Source: Microvirga sp. SRT01 (GTDB lineage: Bacteria; Pseudomonadota; Alphaproteobacteria; Sphingomonadales; Sphingomonadaceae). From it: a stretch of DNA of 64,000 nt. The stretch covers positions 310,001-374,000 of the forward strand of contig JAGSNX010000001.1 of the NCBI GenBank assembly GCA_018139225.1, written 5' to 3'. Below are positions 33,965-42,424 of this stretch, piece by piece. Position 1 is the first letter of the stretch. Each line of letters begins with the position of its first letter. Below the pieces are notes generated by a model. The model was given only the letters and a program-made list of their open reading frames with translations, did not search any database and was not told where the DNA came from. The position numbers and the translations under genes are program-made.

Positions 33965-34593
33965 TGTCGGTCGCACGATATCGCGGCAAGCTCCGCCTTG
34001 CCGTCGGGGCTTGGATGCTCGCCGTGCTGACGGGAACGATGCTGGCCGCAACGGCTCCCGGCTGGAGCATGCCTGCCGACACGGCTGCGTCCGCGGCGCG
34101 CTTCGGCGGTTTCGTCGACCAGTCGGGCCGGGCGTTCGCCCCGGCACGACTGGCTGGCAAGGCCGTGCTGCTGAACTTCATCTTTGCCGGCTGCGGCACG
34201 ACGTGTCCCGTGCAGACGGCGGAACTTGCGGCGACACTGAAGGCGATGCCGCCCTCGATACGCCGATCGGTCCGGATCGTGTCGATCACCGTCGATCCGG
34301 CGAACGACACGCCCGTAGCGCTGCGACGCTATGCGGAGGCGCGCGGTATCCGGGGTGGTGAGTGGGCGTTCCTGACAGGGAATCCCGCCGGCATGATACG
34401 GCTGGCGCGAATCTACAATGCGGTGGGTACGGCCAACGGCAGGGTCGCCGAGTCGATGCACAGTACCGACGTCGTGCTGCTGAACGGCGCCGGTCGCACG
34501 ATCCGCCGTTATCGCGCGCTGCCGCTCAACAAGGCCCGGGTGATCCAAGACCTTGAAATGCTGACGCAGTTCCCGTCGCTGCAACGGCAATAA
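33964..34593 (+). CDS. SCO family protein (second of two)
   Basis: 209 residues with an N-terminal membrane anchor (LAVGAWMLAVLTGTMLAATAP). SCO core: FVDQSGRAFAPARLAGKAVLLNFIFAGCGTTCP with Cys77 and Cys81, SITVDPANDTPVALRRYAE, and His166 in ESMHSTDVVLL. All three copper-ligand positions are present, and it is closer to classical SCO1 than the first copy. Its ATG overlaps the oxidase stop (TGATG), so translation is coupled. The likely role is copper loading, or cysteine reduction, for the oxidase in the periplasm. Confidence 0.87.
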   Translation: MSVARYRGKLRLAVGAWMLAVLTGTMLAATAPGWSMPADTAASAARFGGFVDQSGRAFAPARLAGKAVLLNFIFAGCGTTCPVQTAELAATLKAMPPSIRRSVRIVSITVDPANDTPVALRRYAEARGIRGGEWAFLTGNPAGMIRLARIYNAVGTANGRVAESMHSTDVVLLNGAGRTIRRYRALPLNKARVIQDLEMLTQFPSLQRQ

Positions 34594-34686
34594 ACCGCAG
34601 GAATCCGCCATTTCCCCTCGCGCGGTTAACGATATCGTCAGCAACCTGGATTAGGAACCGGCTGCCAGTCGCAAGGAAGTCAGCCG

Positions 34687-35004
34687 ATGCCGTTCCGTCC
34701 CATTCACCTCGCGACCGCGCTCGCCGCGCTGGTCCAAGCCACCGCGGTGGCGGCGCAGGATTACGACGCCGATCCGCAGGGGTCGGGAGCGATCGTGGGT
34801 GCGGTGCGGTGGTTGCAGGGGACGCTGCTGGGCACAGTCGCCACGACGGTTTCGATCATCGCGGTCGCCGTCGTCGGCCTGTTGATGCTCACCGGACGGC
34901 TGAACTGGCGCTACGGCGTGACCGTCGTCGTCGGCTGCTTCATCCTGTTCGGCGCCGCCAGCATCGTCGGCGGCATCCAGACCGCCGCGCAAAGCGGCCT
35001 CTGA
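34687..35004 (+). CDS. virB2: Type IV secretion pilin VirB2 (TrbC family)
   Basis: 105 residues: signal peptide ending at AVAAQD, a mature N-terminus, then two hydrophobic helices (about 49-69 and 76-98) with a short LNWRYG polar turn between them, the pilin topology of VirB2/TrbC. An AAGGAA site precedes the start. It is the first gene of the secretion cluster, 93 bp after the second SCO gene with no terminator in between. Confidence 0.87.
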   Translation: MPFRPIHLATALAALVQATAVAAQDYDADPQGSGAIVGAVRWLQGTLLGTVATTVSIIAVAVVGLLMLTGRLNWRYGVTVVVGCFILFGAASIVGGIQTAAQSGL

Positions 35005-35029
35005 GCGGCCGGCCGGGGAGCGACAGGCG

Positions 35030-35314
35030 ATGGAAGGGGTCGGCAGCGACATGCTGTTCAAGGCGCTGACGCGGCCGCAGATGGTGCTCGGCGTGCCTTA
35101 CGGTTTCATCATCGGCAACGTCATCGTCGTCGCCGAGCTATTCCTGCTCATCAAGTCGTTCTGGGTCCTCGCAATCGGCATCGCCGCGCATTGTGCCGGG
35201 TGGCTGGCCTGCCTGCGCGAGCCGCGCCTGATCGACATCTGGCTGGTCCGCATCCGCCGGACGCCCCGCAACCGCAATTTCGCGATCTGGCATTGCAACT
35301 CCTACCGCCCCTGA
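35030..35314 (+). CDS. virB3: Type IV secretion protein VirB3
   Basis: 94 residues. DMLFKALTRPQMVLGVPYGF is the usual VirB3 N-terminus, followed by two closely spaced membrane helices and ILIDIWLVR-like tail (seen as RLIDIWLVRIRRTPRNRNF). It is an inner-membrane partner of VirB4. A GGGGAG site precedes the ATG at 35030. Its end overlaps the virB4 frame. Confidence 0.88.
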   Translation: MEGVGSDMLFKALTRPQMVLGVPYGFIIGNVIVVAELFLLIKSFWVLAIGIAAHCAGWLACLREPRLIDIWLVRIRRTPRNRNFAIWHCNSYRP

Positions 35315-37689
35315 GCCGCCGCAAGGATGCGGCCGATCGCGAGACGTCGGCGGGCAGTCGCCTGCCATACGTCGCGCAGATCGACGATCATACGATATTG
35401 CTGCGCGACGGCCGTCTGATGCAGGTCGTCCGGCTGGACGGATTCCTGTTCGAAACGGCGGACAGCGCCGAACTCGATCACCGCAAGGATCTGCGCGACG
35501 CGATGCTGCAGGCGATCGGATCGTCGCGCTTCGCTCTCTATCACCACATCCCTCGCCGTCCCGCACCGTCGTCGCTCGGCGGGCGCTTCGACGACGTGTT
35601 CAGCGAATTCGTCGACGATCGGTGGCGGGAAAGGCTGGCATCGCGGCGGCTGTTCGGCAACGAACTCTACGTCGCAATCGTCTGCCGTCCCGCCGCCGCC
35701 GGACCGCTGGGAGGAGCCGGCCTGCCGCTGCTCGGCGGGTGGCGGGATCGCCAGCGGGCGAACCGTGCGGCGGAGATGCAGGCCCTGAACGCGGCGCGTG
35801 ACGCCCTGATCGCGGCGCTGGGGGCGTACGGGCCGCATCTGCTCACCAGCTACGATCGCGACGGCGTGTCGTATTCGGAACCGCTGGAATATCTCGCTGC
35901 GCTCTACAACGGCCCTGCCCGTCCGGTCCGCCTGCCGGAGGGCGATGTCGGGGAATATCTACCGTATCGCCGGATCAGCTTCGGCGCCCGGACGGCGGAG
36001 CTGTCGGACGCCGCCGGCATGCCGCGCCGGTTCGTCGGCATCGTATCGATCAAGGAATATCCGGGCCGCACCGCGCCCGGCATGCTCGACGACCTGATGC
36101 GGCTGCCGTTCGACATGACCGTCTCGCAAAGCTTCGCCTTCGCCGAGCGCGGCAGTGCGCTCAGCCGCATCAACCTGTCGGTACGCCGGATGCGCGCCGC
36201 TGACGACGAGGCGATCGGACTGCGTGCCGAACTGGAACAGGCGCGCGATGCGGTGGCCTCGGGTCGTGCGGCGTTCGGCGAACATCACCTGACGATCGCC
36301 GTCAACGGCGAGTCCGCGCACGAGGTCGACGCCGGCTGCGCTGAAATACAGGCCGCGCTGTCCGATCTCGGCATCATCGCCGTGCGCGAAGATATCGGGC
36401 TGGAGGCGGCGTTCTGGGCACAGATGCCCGGCAACTTCGCGTACATCGCGCGGCGCGGCCTGGTGTCGAGCCGCAACTTCGCCAGCCTGGCGAGCTGGCA
36501 TAATTTTCCGGTCGGCCGCGCCACCGACAATCACTGGGGCGATGCCGTTGCGATCCTGGAGACGACGGCGGCGGGACCCTATCACTTCAACTTTCACGAC
36601 GGCGATCTCGGCAACTTCACGATCATCGGTCCCTCGGGATCGGGCAAGACGGTGGTGCTGAACTTCCTGCTGGCGCAGGCACGACGGCACCGCCCGCGCA
36701 TTGCGTATTTCGACAAGGATCGCGGGTCGGAACTGTTCTTGCGATCGATCGGCGGCCACTACGACGTCCTGCGGCCGGGGCAGCCCGCCGGCCTGAAGCC
36801 GCTGGCCTTACCCGACAGTGCCGTCAATCGCCGGTTCCTGCTCGGCTGGCTGACGCGCCTGCTCGCGCCCGACCGGCCGCTGTCCGCCGAGGAGAGCGCG
36901 ACGCTGCGCGAAGCGATCGAGATCAACATGGCCGCGGCACCGGAATATCGGCGGATGAGCGCCTTCGCCCAATTGCTGCGCGGATCGACGCGGCCCGATG
37001 CCGACGATCTCTACACGCGTCTGCAACCGTGGTGGGGACGCGGTCAGCACGCATGGCTGTTCGACAATGCGGACGATGCGGTGTCGATCGACGCGGAGGT
37101 CGTCGGCTTCGACATGACTCACATCCTCGACGATCCGATCACGCGGACGCCGGCGATGATGTACCTGTTCCACCGGATCGAGGAGCGGCTGGACGGCACC
37201 CCCACGATCATCGTCGTCGACGAGGGTTGGAAGGCGCTGGATGACGATGCCTTCGTGGCGCAGATCCGCGATTGGGAAAAGACGATCCGCAAACGCAACG
37301 GCATCGTCGGCTTCGCCACGCAGAGCGCCGAAGACGCGCTGTCCAGCCGCATCGCCTCCGCGATCGTGGAACAGGCCGCCACGCAGATTTTCATGCCCAA
37401 TCCCAAGGCGCGGGTGGAGGATTATTGCGACGGCTTCGGCCTCAGCCGGCACGAGCATGAACTGGTCCGGTCGATGCCCGCATCGGCGCACGCCTTCCTG
37501 ATCCGGCATGGACGCCATAGCGTCGTCGCCCGCCTCGATCTGGGCGACGAGCCGGAGATGCTGACGATCCTGTCGGGCCGCGAGACAACCGTACGCCGGC
37601 TCGACGCCTTGCGCGCGCAGGTCGGTGACGATCCTGTCGACTGGATGCCGCGCCTGCTGAAGACCGACATGGCGGAGGCATCCGCATGA
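35293..37689 (+). CDS. virB4: Type IV secretion ATPase VirB4
   Basis: About 798 residues. The C-terminal RecA-like ATPase domain has Walker A (IIGPSGSGKTVVLNFLL, near residue 447) and Walker B (TIIVVDEGWKALDDD). It also has FATQSAEDALSSRIASAIVEQ and the C-terminal MPNPKARVEDYCDGFGLS block typical of VirB4/CagE. It powers pilus and substrate steps at the inner membrane. The start is uncertain: TTG 35293 lies within virB3, or CTG 35311 overlaps the virB3 stop; neither has a good ribosome site. The stop overlaps virB6 (ATGA). Confidence 0.92.
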   Translation: MQLLPPLSRRKDAADRETSAGSRLPYVAQIDDHTILLRDGRLMQVVRLDGFLFETADSAELDHRKDLRDAMLQAIGSSRFALYHHIPRRPAPSSLGGRFDDVFSEFVDDRWRERLASRRLFGNELYVAIVCRPAAAGPLGGAGLPLLGGWRDRQRANRAAEMQALNAARDALIAALGAYGPHLLTSYDRDGVSYSEPLEYLAALYNGPARPVRLPEGDVGEYLPYRRISFGARTAELSDAAGMPRRFVGIVSIKEYPGRTAPGMLDDLMRLPFDMTVSQSFAFAERGSALSRINLSVRRMRAADDEAIGLRAELEQARDAVASGRAAFGEHHLTIAVNGESAHEVDAGCAEIQAALSDLGIIAVREDIGLEAAFWAQMPGNFAYIARRGLVSSRNFASLASWHNFPVGRATDNHWGDAVAILETTAAGPYHFNFHDGDLGNFTIIGPSGSGKTVVLNFLLAQARRHRPRIAYFDKDRGSELFLRSIGGHYDVLRPGQPAGLKPLALPDSAVNRRFLLGWLTRLLAPDRPLSAEESATLREAIEINMAAAPEYRRMSAFAQLLRGSTRPDADDLYTRLQPWWGRGQHAWLFDNADDAVSIDAEVVGFDMTHILDDPITRTPAMMYLFHRIEERLDGTPTIIVVDEGWKALDDDAFVAQIRDWEKTIRKRNGIVGFATQSAEDALSSRIASAIVEQAATQIFMPNPKARVEDYCDGFGLSRHEHELVRSMPASAHAFLIRHGRHSVVARLDLGDEPEMLTILSGRETTVRRLDALRAQVGDDPVDWMPRLLKTDMAEASA

Positions 37690-39002
37690 GCGTCGCAGCC
37701 TGCCTGCCCGGTTCCGGCGGGGAATCCCCGATCGGCGACCTGCTGGCGCTGACCGACTGCCGCGCCGCCGCGCTCGGTGCGGGCGGGTACCAGGCGATCG
37801 GTGATGGCGGCTGGTTCGCCGCGGTCCTGACCGGGCTTCTGACCGTCGCCGTGGCTTTGCAAGGCTATCGCCTGTTGGTCGGTCGTGTCCCCGATCTCGA
37901 TGCCGGGCTGTCGATGATCGTGCGGATCGGCATGGCGATCGCGCTCGCGAGCAGCACGGCGGCCTATGGCACGCTCGTCTACCGCGTTGCGACCGAGGGG
38001 CCGTTCGAAGTTTCTTCCCGTCTGACCGGGGCGGCGGGCCTCGCCACCGGCGATCTGCCCGGCCGCCTCGACCGCCTCTACACGGCGATCCGCCTCGATC
38101 CGGAAACACGCGGACGTCTGGCAAGCGGCGGTAACGCGGTGGCGATGCGGACGCCCGCAATGACGGGCGACGCGGCGCAGCGCACGGCCGCGACCGCGCT
38201 CGTCGTCGTATCCGCCGGGCCTTGGATCGCGGTCCGCCTGACGATGGCATTTCTGCTGGCGCTCGGCCCGCTGGCGGCGACGCTGCTGCTGTTCGATGCG
38301 ACGCTGGGCCTGTTTCGCAACTGGCTGCGCGCCGTTGCTGGCGGTGCGCTGTCGCTGACCGGACTGGCCGTCGCGATCCCGCTGGAGCTGGAGGCGCTGG
38401 AACCCATCGTCGCGCGAGCCGGCGTCGGCACGCCGGATTATATCGCGATCGCCGCGGTGCTGGGCGTCTTCGCGCTCCTGTCCGGTGGCATCCTGTTCGC
38501 GGCGGCTCGCGTGACCGCCGTCGTACCGCTCGCGCCGAGCCGCTCGCCGACGAAGGCTGGCGACGACCGTGCGCCCGTGGCTGCCGTCATGCCGTTCGGA
38601 CCACCGCCCACGACGGTGATCGCCGCTCCGGCACAGCATGCGGCCGCGCCTCCTTCGCTCCAGCGCTCGCATGCCGCGTCCGTCACCAACGCGCTCGCTG
38701 CGGCGGCGCGGCGCAGCAGCCCGGCCGCCGTCACGATCCACCAGGGCCACACGGGGACCGCATCGCGCCGGATCAGCGTGCCGTCCCGCGCTCCGCTGCC
38801 GCCGCTCGCCCTGGCCGGTACCGGGGCCGCTTCCGCACATCGAAGCATGCCGACGCTACGCTCGCCATCCAACAGGAGTTCGCGCCGACGACCGACCGGG
38901 CCGAATATTACGAGACGGCGACCGCCTGGGCGCAGGACCGTCAGCGCGACCTGCTCCGCTCTCGCCGGGTCGCCTGGATCGCCGCCGGTGGGATTGCGGT
39001 GA
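37686..39002 (+). CDS. virB6: Type IV secretion polytopic protein VirB6 (TrbL-like)
   Basis: 438 residues. Five to six membrane helices lie within residues 40-285 (including GGWFAAVLTGLLTVAVALQGY and LTMAFLLALGPLAATLLLF with the following LGLFRNW), the VirB6 core. After about residue 285 the sequence becomes a Pro/Ala/Ser/Arg-rich hydrophilic tail of about 150 residues without family resemblance. Over its last 50 or more codons it overlaps the frame of virB8. The true 3' end may therefore be earlier or be affected by a frameshift (see virB8). ATGA overlap with virB4. Confidence 0.82.
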   Translation: MSVAACLPGSGGESPIGDLLALTDCRAAALGAGGYQAIGDGGWFAAVLTGLLTVAVALQGYRLLVGRVPDLDAGLSMIVRIGMAIALASSTAAYGTLVYRVATEGPFEVSSRLTGAAGLATGDLPGRLDRLYTAIRLDPETRGRLASGGNAVAMRTPAMTGDAAQRTAATALVVVSAGPWIAVRLTMAFLLALGPLAATLLLFDATLGLFRNWLRAVAGGALSLTGLAVAIPLELEALEPIVARAGVGTPDYIAIAAVLGVFALLSGGILFAAARVTAVVPLAPSRSPTKAGDDRAPVAAVMPFGPPPTTVIAAPAQHAAAPPSLQRSHAASVTNALAAAARRSSPAAVTIHQGHTGTASRRISVPSRAPLPPLALAGTGAASAHRSMPTLRSPSNRSSRRRPTGPNITRRRPPGRRTVSATCSALAGSPGSPPVGLR

Positions 39003-39580
39003 TCGCCGGCCTCGAAGCGTTGGCGCTGGCGATGCTGCTGCCGCTCAAGCACACCGAAACGGTGGCGATGCTCGTCGATCGCACCACCGGGTATACGCAG
39101 GTCATCGATCCCGCCGCGCCGCGCCGCGTCCGTGCGGACCGCGCGTTGCTCAACAGCCTGCTCGCCCAATACGTCGCCGCGCGCGAAGGATTTGACCGCG
39201 CCACCACCAACGACGCCTATCGCAGGGTCGCCCTCTGGTCGTTCGGCCCGGCCCGGGCGAGTTATCTGCGCGCGACGGACAGCCGCAACACGGACGTGGT
39301 GGCGGCGCGCCCCGGCCCCGGACAGATCGTCGACATCCGGATCAAGAGCGTATCGCTGCTGTCCCCCCGCAACGCGCTGGTCCGGTTCGAGGCGACGACC
39401 CGTGGTCGCGACGGGATCGGCACCGGTTCGCGGTCCTGGATCAGCGTCATCGGCTTCCGCTTCGCCGAAGGCGCGATGGCGGTCGAGGATCAGTACCTGA
39501 ACCCTCTCGGCTTCCAGGTGACCTCCTATCGCCGTGATGCCGAGGCACCCGAACTCCCCGCACAGGGAGACGTGATGTGA
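38834..39580 (+). CDS. virB8: Type IV secretion protein VirB8 (no canonical start codon)
   Basis: Bitopic inner-membrane protein: DRAEYYETATAWAQDRQRDLLRSRR, one helix (VAWIAAGGIAVIAGLEALALAML), then the periplasmic VirB8 fold with KHTETVAMLVDRTTGYTQVI and SRSWISVIGFRF. The frame is clear and runs to 39580, but no ATG, GTG or TTG occurs in it between about 38642 and a GTG at 38999, which lies inside the membrane helix. The position given is where family-like sequence begins, not a known start. A frameshift in the virB6/virB8 junction, or a rare start such as ATC 38867, could explain it. Stop overlaps virB9 (ATGA). Confidence 0.75.
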   Translation, partial: RTSKHADATLAIQQEFAPTTDRAEYYETATAWAQDRQRDLLRSRRVAWIAAGGIAVIAGLEALALAMLLPLKHTETVAMLVDRTTGYTQVIDPAAPRRVRADRALLNSLLAQYVAAREGFDRATTNDAYRRVALWSFGPARASYLRATDSRNTDVVAARPGPGQIVDIRIKSVSLLSPRNALVRFEATTRGRDGIGTGSRSWISVIGFRFAEGAMAVEDQYLNPLGFQVTSYRRDAEAPELPAQGDVM

Positions 39581-40242
39581 TGGGGCTGCTACCAATCGCC
39601 TTGATGCAGGCGGTGGCGATGGTGGTGCCGACACCGGCTGCCGATCCCCATCTTCAGACCGTAACCTATGACGAGGGTCGCATCGTGCCGCTCCGCATCG
39701 CGCCGGGCTTCGTCGCCACCGTCGTCTTTGCCGATGACGAGCGGATCGAGAACGTCGCCATCGGCAATCCCGGCGGCTGGCAGGTGACGCCGAACAAGCG
39801 CGGCGACCATCTGTTCGTCCGCGCCCTTCAGGACGGCGGATTGACCAATCTGGAGGTCGTCACCGATCGCCGCCATTACAGTTTCCTGCTGTCTACCAGC
39901 AGCGCGGGCGATCCCACCACGGCGTTCGTCCTGCGGTTCGACCATGTACCGGACCGCTCGGGCACCCCGGCTCCGCCGCTGACGTCGGGCCGCTACACGG
40001 TATCCGGTGCCCGCGCGATCCGCCCCGCGGCGATCGGCGACGACGGACGGACGACGCGCATCTGCTGGCCCGCCAAAACTGCGATTCCGGCGATCTTCTC
40101 GCGCGACGATGCAGGACGGGAACGGCTCGCCGACAGCCGCATGGAGGACGGCTGCTCCGTGATCCAGAGCATCGCCGCCCGCTACCGCTTCGTGGCCGGC
40201 GACGCACAGGCGGCGGCGCAGCGGCGGATACCAAAGCCATGA
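39577..40242 (+). CDS. virB9: Type IV secretion outer-membrane-complex protein VirB9
   Basis: 221 residues. A hydrophobic N-terminal signal (LLPIALMQAVAMVVPTPAAA-like, seen as IALMQAVAMVVPTPAADP) precedes two beta domains: the N-domain with TYDEGRIVPLRIAPGFVATVVF and DHLFVRALQDGGLTNLEVVT, and a short C-domain with TRICWPAKTAIPAIFSRD. VirB9 normally pairs with the lipoprotein VirB7 and with VirB10; no VirB7 is seen. Overlaps: virB8 by ATGA and virB10 by ATGA. Confidence 0.86.
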   Translation: MMGLLPIALMQAVAMVVPTPAADPHLQTVTYDEGRIVPLRIAPGFVATVVFADDERIENVAIGNPGGWQVTPNKRGDHLFVRALQDGGLTNLEVVTDRRHYSFLLSTSSAGDPTTAFVLRFDHVPDRSGTPAPPLTSGRYTVSGARAIRPAAIGDDGRTTRICWPAKTAIPAIFSRDDAGRERLADSRMEDGCSVIQSIAARYRFVAGDAQAAAQRRIPKP

Positions 40243-41393
40243 GCGATACCGCGGATCGTCCTGCTCCGCCGGAGGTCGATGCGCGTCCCGTCGTCGGCCT
40301 GCCACGCAGCGGGATGTCGACGACGGCGATCGGCGCAGGTGCCGCCTGCGCGACGATGCTGCTGCTCGTGATGCTCAACATCGACCGCCCCACCCTCGAT
40401 CAGCCATTGCTCGCAACCAGCGGGACATCGAACTTCGGCGTGCCGCCGCGCCGTGCCGAACGATCGGCGACGTCACCCGGGTGGGACGCTGCGGACGAAG
40501 CGGCTACGCGTGATCCGATGGCGATACCCCGGTCCCGCTATCTCTTCGTCGGCGACGATCGCGGCGGATACGGGCGCACGGGGTCGTCGCTGTCGACCGC
40601 TGGCGGCTATCCGCCTGCTGCCGGCGCCTCGCCAGCCCCCTACACGCCGCCCCCGCCCTATGTCCCCGGACAGCCGTTCGGACCCGCTGCCGCGTCGGGG
40701 CCGGGCAGCACCGAACCCGCGACAACATCTCCGCTCGTCATCGACATCGATCGTGATGCAGCAGCGCCCCGTGGCGCGACCGCCAGCGCACCGGGGACGC
40801 TCGACGGCCCTGCCGGCACCACGCGCGCGATCCGGGCTGCGTTGATCGCGAACCGTTCAAGCCTGGTGATCGAGGGCACGATCATCACCGCGACATTGGA
40901 AACGGCAATCGACTCGACCCGTCCCGGCGCGATCCGTGCGACGGTGGCGGAAGACGTCCGCGGCTTCGATGGCCGGCGCATCCTGATCCCGCGTGGCGCG
41001 CGACTGATCGGCGAGTATCGCGCCGACGTGCAAAGCGGCCAGCGTCGCGTCCTTGCCACCTGGACGCGGCTGATCCGGCCGGATGGTGTCGCCGTCCTGA
41101 TCGCCGCTCCCGCCGCGGACGCGATGGGGGGTGCCGGCATCCCCGGCCGCGTCCAGAGCAACTTCCTGCAACGCTTCGCGTCCGCCGTGCTTCAGTCGGC
41201 GCTCAACGTCGGCGTCAATCTGGCATCACGTACCAACGGCAGCACGGTCATCGTCGGACCGATCGGCGGCAACATGGGGCAGGTCCTGCCCACGCCGGAG
41301 GCCCGCCGCAGCATCACCGTCGCAGCCGGAAAGCCCGTCGCAGTGTTCGTGGCCCGCGATCTCGACTTCTCCGACGTACCGGGCTGGCGATGA
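40239..41393 (+). CDS. virB10: Type IV secretion channel protein VirB10
   Basis: 384 residues. A cytoplasmic head, one inner-membrane helix (about 28-46, TAIGAGAACATMLLLVMLNI), a Pro/Gly/Ala-rich periplasmic spacer (about 120-190), then the VirB10/TraB beta-barrel domain: LVIEGTIITATLETAIDSTRPG, ILIPRGARLIGEY, VQSGQRRVLATWTRLIRPDG and a C-terminal KPVAVFVARDLDF. It spans both membranes and senses ATPase activity. Coupled by ATGA on both sides. Confidence 0.93.
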   Translation: MSDTADRPAPPEVDARPVVGLPRSGMSTTAIGAGAACATMLLLVMLNIDRPTLDQPLLATSGTSNFGVPPRRAERSATSPGWDAADEAATRDPMAIPRSRYLFVGDDRGGYGRTGSSLSTAGGYPPAAGASPAPYTPPPPYVPGQPFGPAAASGPGSTEPATTSPLVIDIDRDAAAPRGATASAPGTLDGPAGTTRAIRAALIANRSSLVIEGTIITATLETAIDSTRPGAIRATVAEDVRGFDGRRILIPRGARLIGEYRADVQSGQRRVLATWTRLIRPDGVAVLIAAPAADAMGGAGIPGRVQSNFLQRFASAVLQSALNVGVNLASRTNGSTVIVGPIGGNMGQVLPTPEARRSITVAAGKPVAVFVARDLDFSDVPGWR

Positions 41394-42424
41394 CGCTTCA
41401 CGTCCCGATCGTCATACCCCCGTTGCCGCTGGCGTCACCAACGCCGCCGCCGACTCCCGATTACCTCGACGCGTTCCTGGCACCGCTGCGACCATTGCTC
41501 GACCTGCCCGATGTCACCGACCTGTACGTCAATCAGCCGGGAGAGGTCTGGATGGACCGGCTCGGTCGGCCCACCAGCCGTTTCGTCGTGCCCGACCTGA
41601 CCGACGATGCCCTGTGGTATCTTGCCCGCCAGGTCGCTCGCGTTTCCCATCAGGGGATCAGCCGCGCACACCCGATCCTGTCCGCCACCCTGCCGGCCGG
41701 CGAACGCATGCAGGTCGTCGCACCGCCCGCCACCCGCGGCGGCATGGCGATCGCGATCCGCAAACAAGCCTGCGCCGCAATGACACTGGCGGATTATCGA
41801 CGATCGAGCGCCTTTGCCGCCACGCGCCACAGCAGTGCCCCCGCCGATGCGGCCTTGCGAGGCTTGTACGCGGCGGGCGATTTCGCGGGTTTTCTCGGCG
41901 CGGCGGTCAAGGCGCGCAAGACGATCCTGATCGCCGGCGGCACCGCGACGGGCAAGACCACGTTCGCCAACGCCCTGATCCGGGAAATCCCGTCGGACGA
42001 ACGCCTGATCGCGATCGAAGACACGCCCGAAGTCGTGTTCGATCATCCCAACATGGTCGGCCTGATCGGTGTTCGCGGCACCCAAGGCGAAAGCGCGGCC
42101 GGTGCAGAGGCGTTGCTGCAAGCCTCGCTTCGGATGCGCCCCAGCCGCATCCTGCTGGGAGAATTGCGCGGCGCGGAGGCGTTCACCTTCCTGCGGGCCG
42201 TCAACACGGGCCATCCCGGTTCGATCACGACCATCCACGCCGACAGCGCAGACCTCGCGGTCGAGCAACTCGCGCTGCTGGTTCTCGAAGCGGGGATCAA
42301 GCTCGATCGGGCCGATGTCGCCGCCTATGTCCGCAAGGTCGTCGACGTCTTCGTCCAGCTCGATCGCAGCGGGGGCGTCCACAGCGTACGGTCGGTTGAA
42401 TGGCCGGCTGGGGCCGGTCGTTAA
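41390..42424 (+). CDS. virB11: Type IV secretion ATPase VirB11
   Basis: 344 residues, hexameric traffic ATPase. The N-terminal domain has DVTDLYVNQPGEVWMDRLG. Walker A is ILIAGGTATGKTTFANAL (about residue 180), the Asp/Glu box IAIEDTPEVVF, Walker B MRPSRILLGELRGAEAF, and the His box TGHPGSITTIHADS. It is last in the cluster: virB1, virB5, virB7 and virD4 are absent from the window. Its TAA and the stop of the convergent CLC gene share the bases TTAA. Confidence 0.93.
   Translation: MTLHVPIVIPPLPLASPTPPPTPDYLDAFLAPLRPLLDLPDVTDLYVNQPGEVWMDRLGRPTSRFVVPDLTDDALWYLARQVARVSHQGISRAHPILSATLPAGERMQVVAPPATRGGMAIAIRKQACAAMTLADYRRSSAFAATRHSSAPADAALRGLYAAGDFAGFLGAAVKARKTILIAGGTATGKTTFANALIREIPSDERLIAIEDTPEVVFDHPNMVGLIGVRGTQGESAAGAEALLQASLRMRPSRILLGELRGAEAFTFLRAVNTGHPGSITTIHADSADLAVEQLALLVLEAGIKLDRADVAAYVRKVVDVFVQLDRSGGVHSVRSVEWPAGAGR

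Noticed and set aside
32105..34147. 680-codon leftward frame opposite the copper oxidase
   Set aside because: Antisense shadow of a clearly coding gene with conserved radical-site residues and repeats.
34687..42424. VirB cluster as an integrated conjugative plasmid
   Set aside because: No relaxase, coupling protein, origin of transfer, partition or replication genes, and its composition looks like that of the flanking chromosome.
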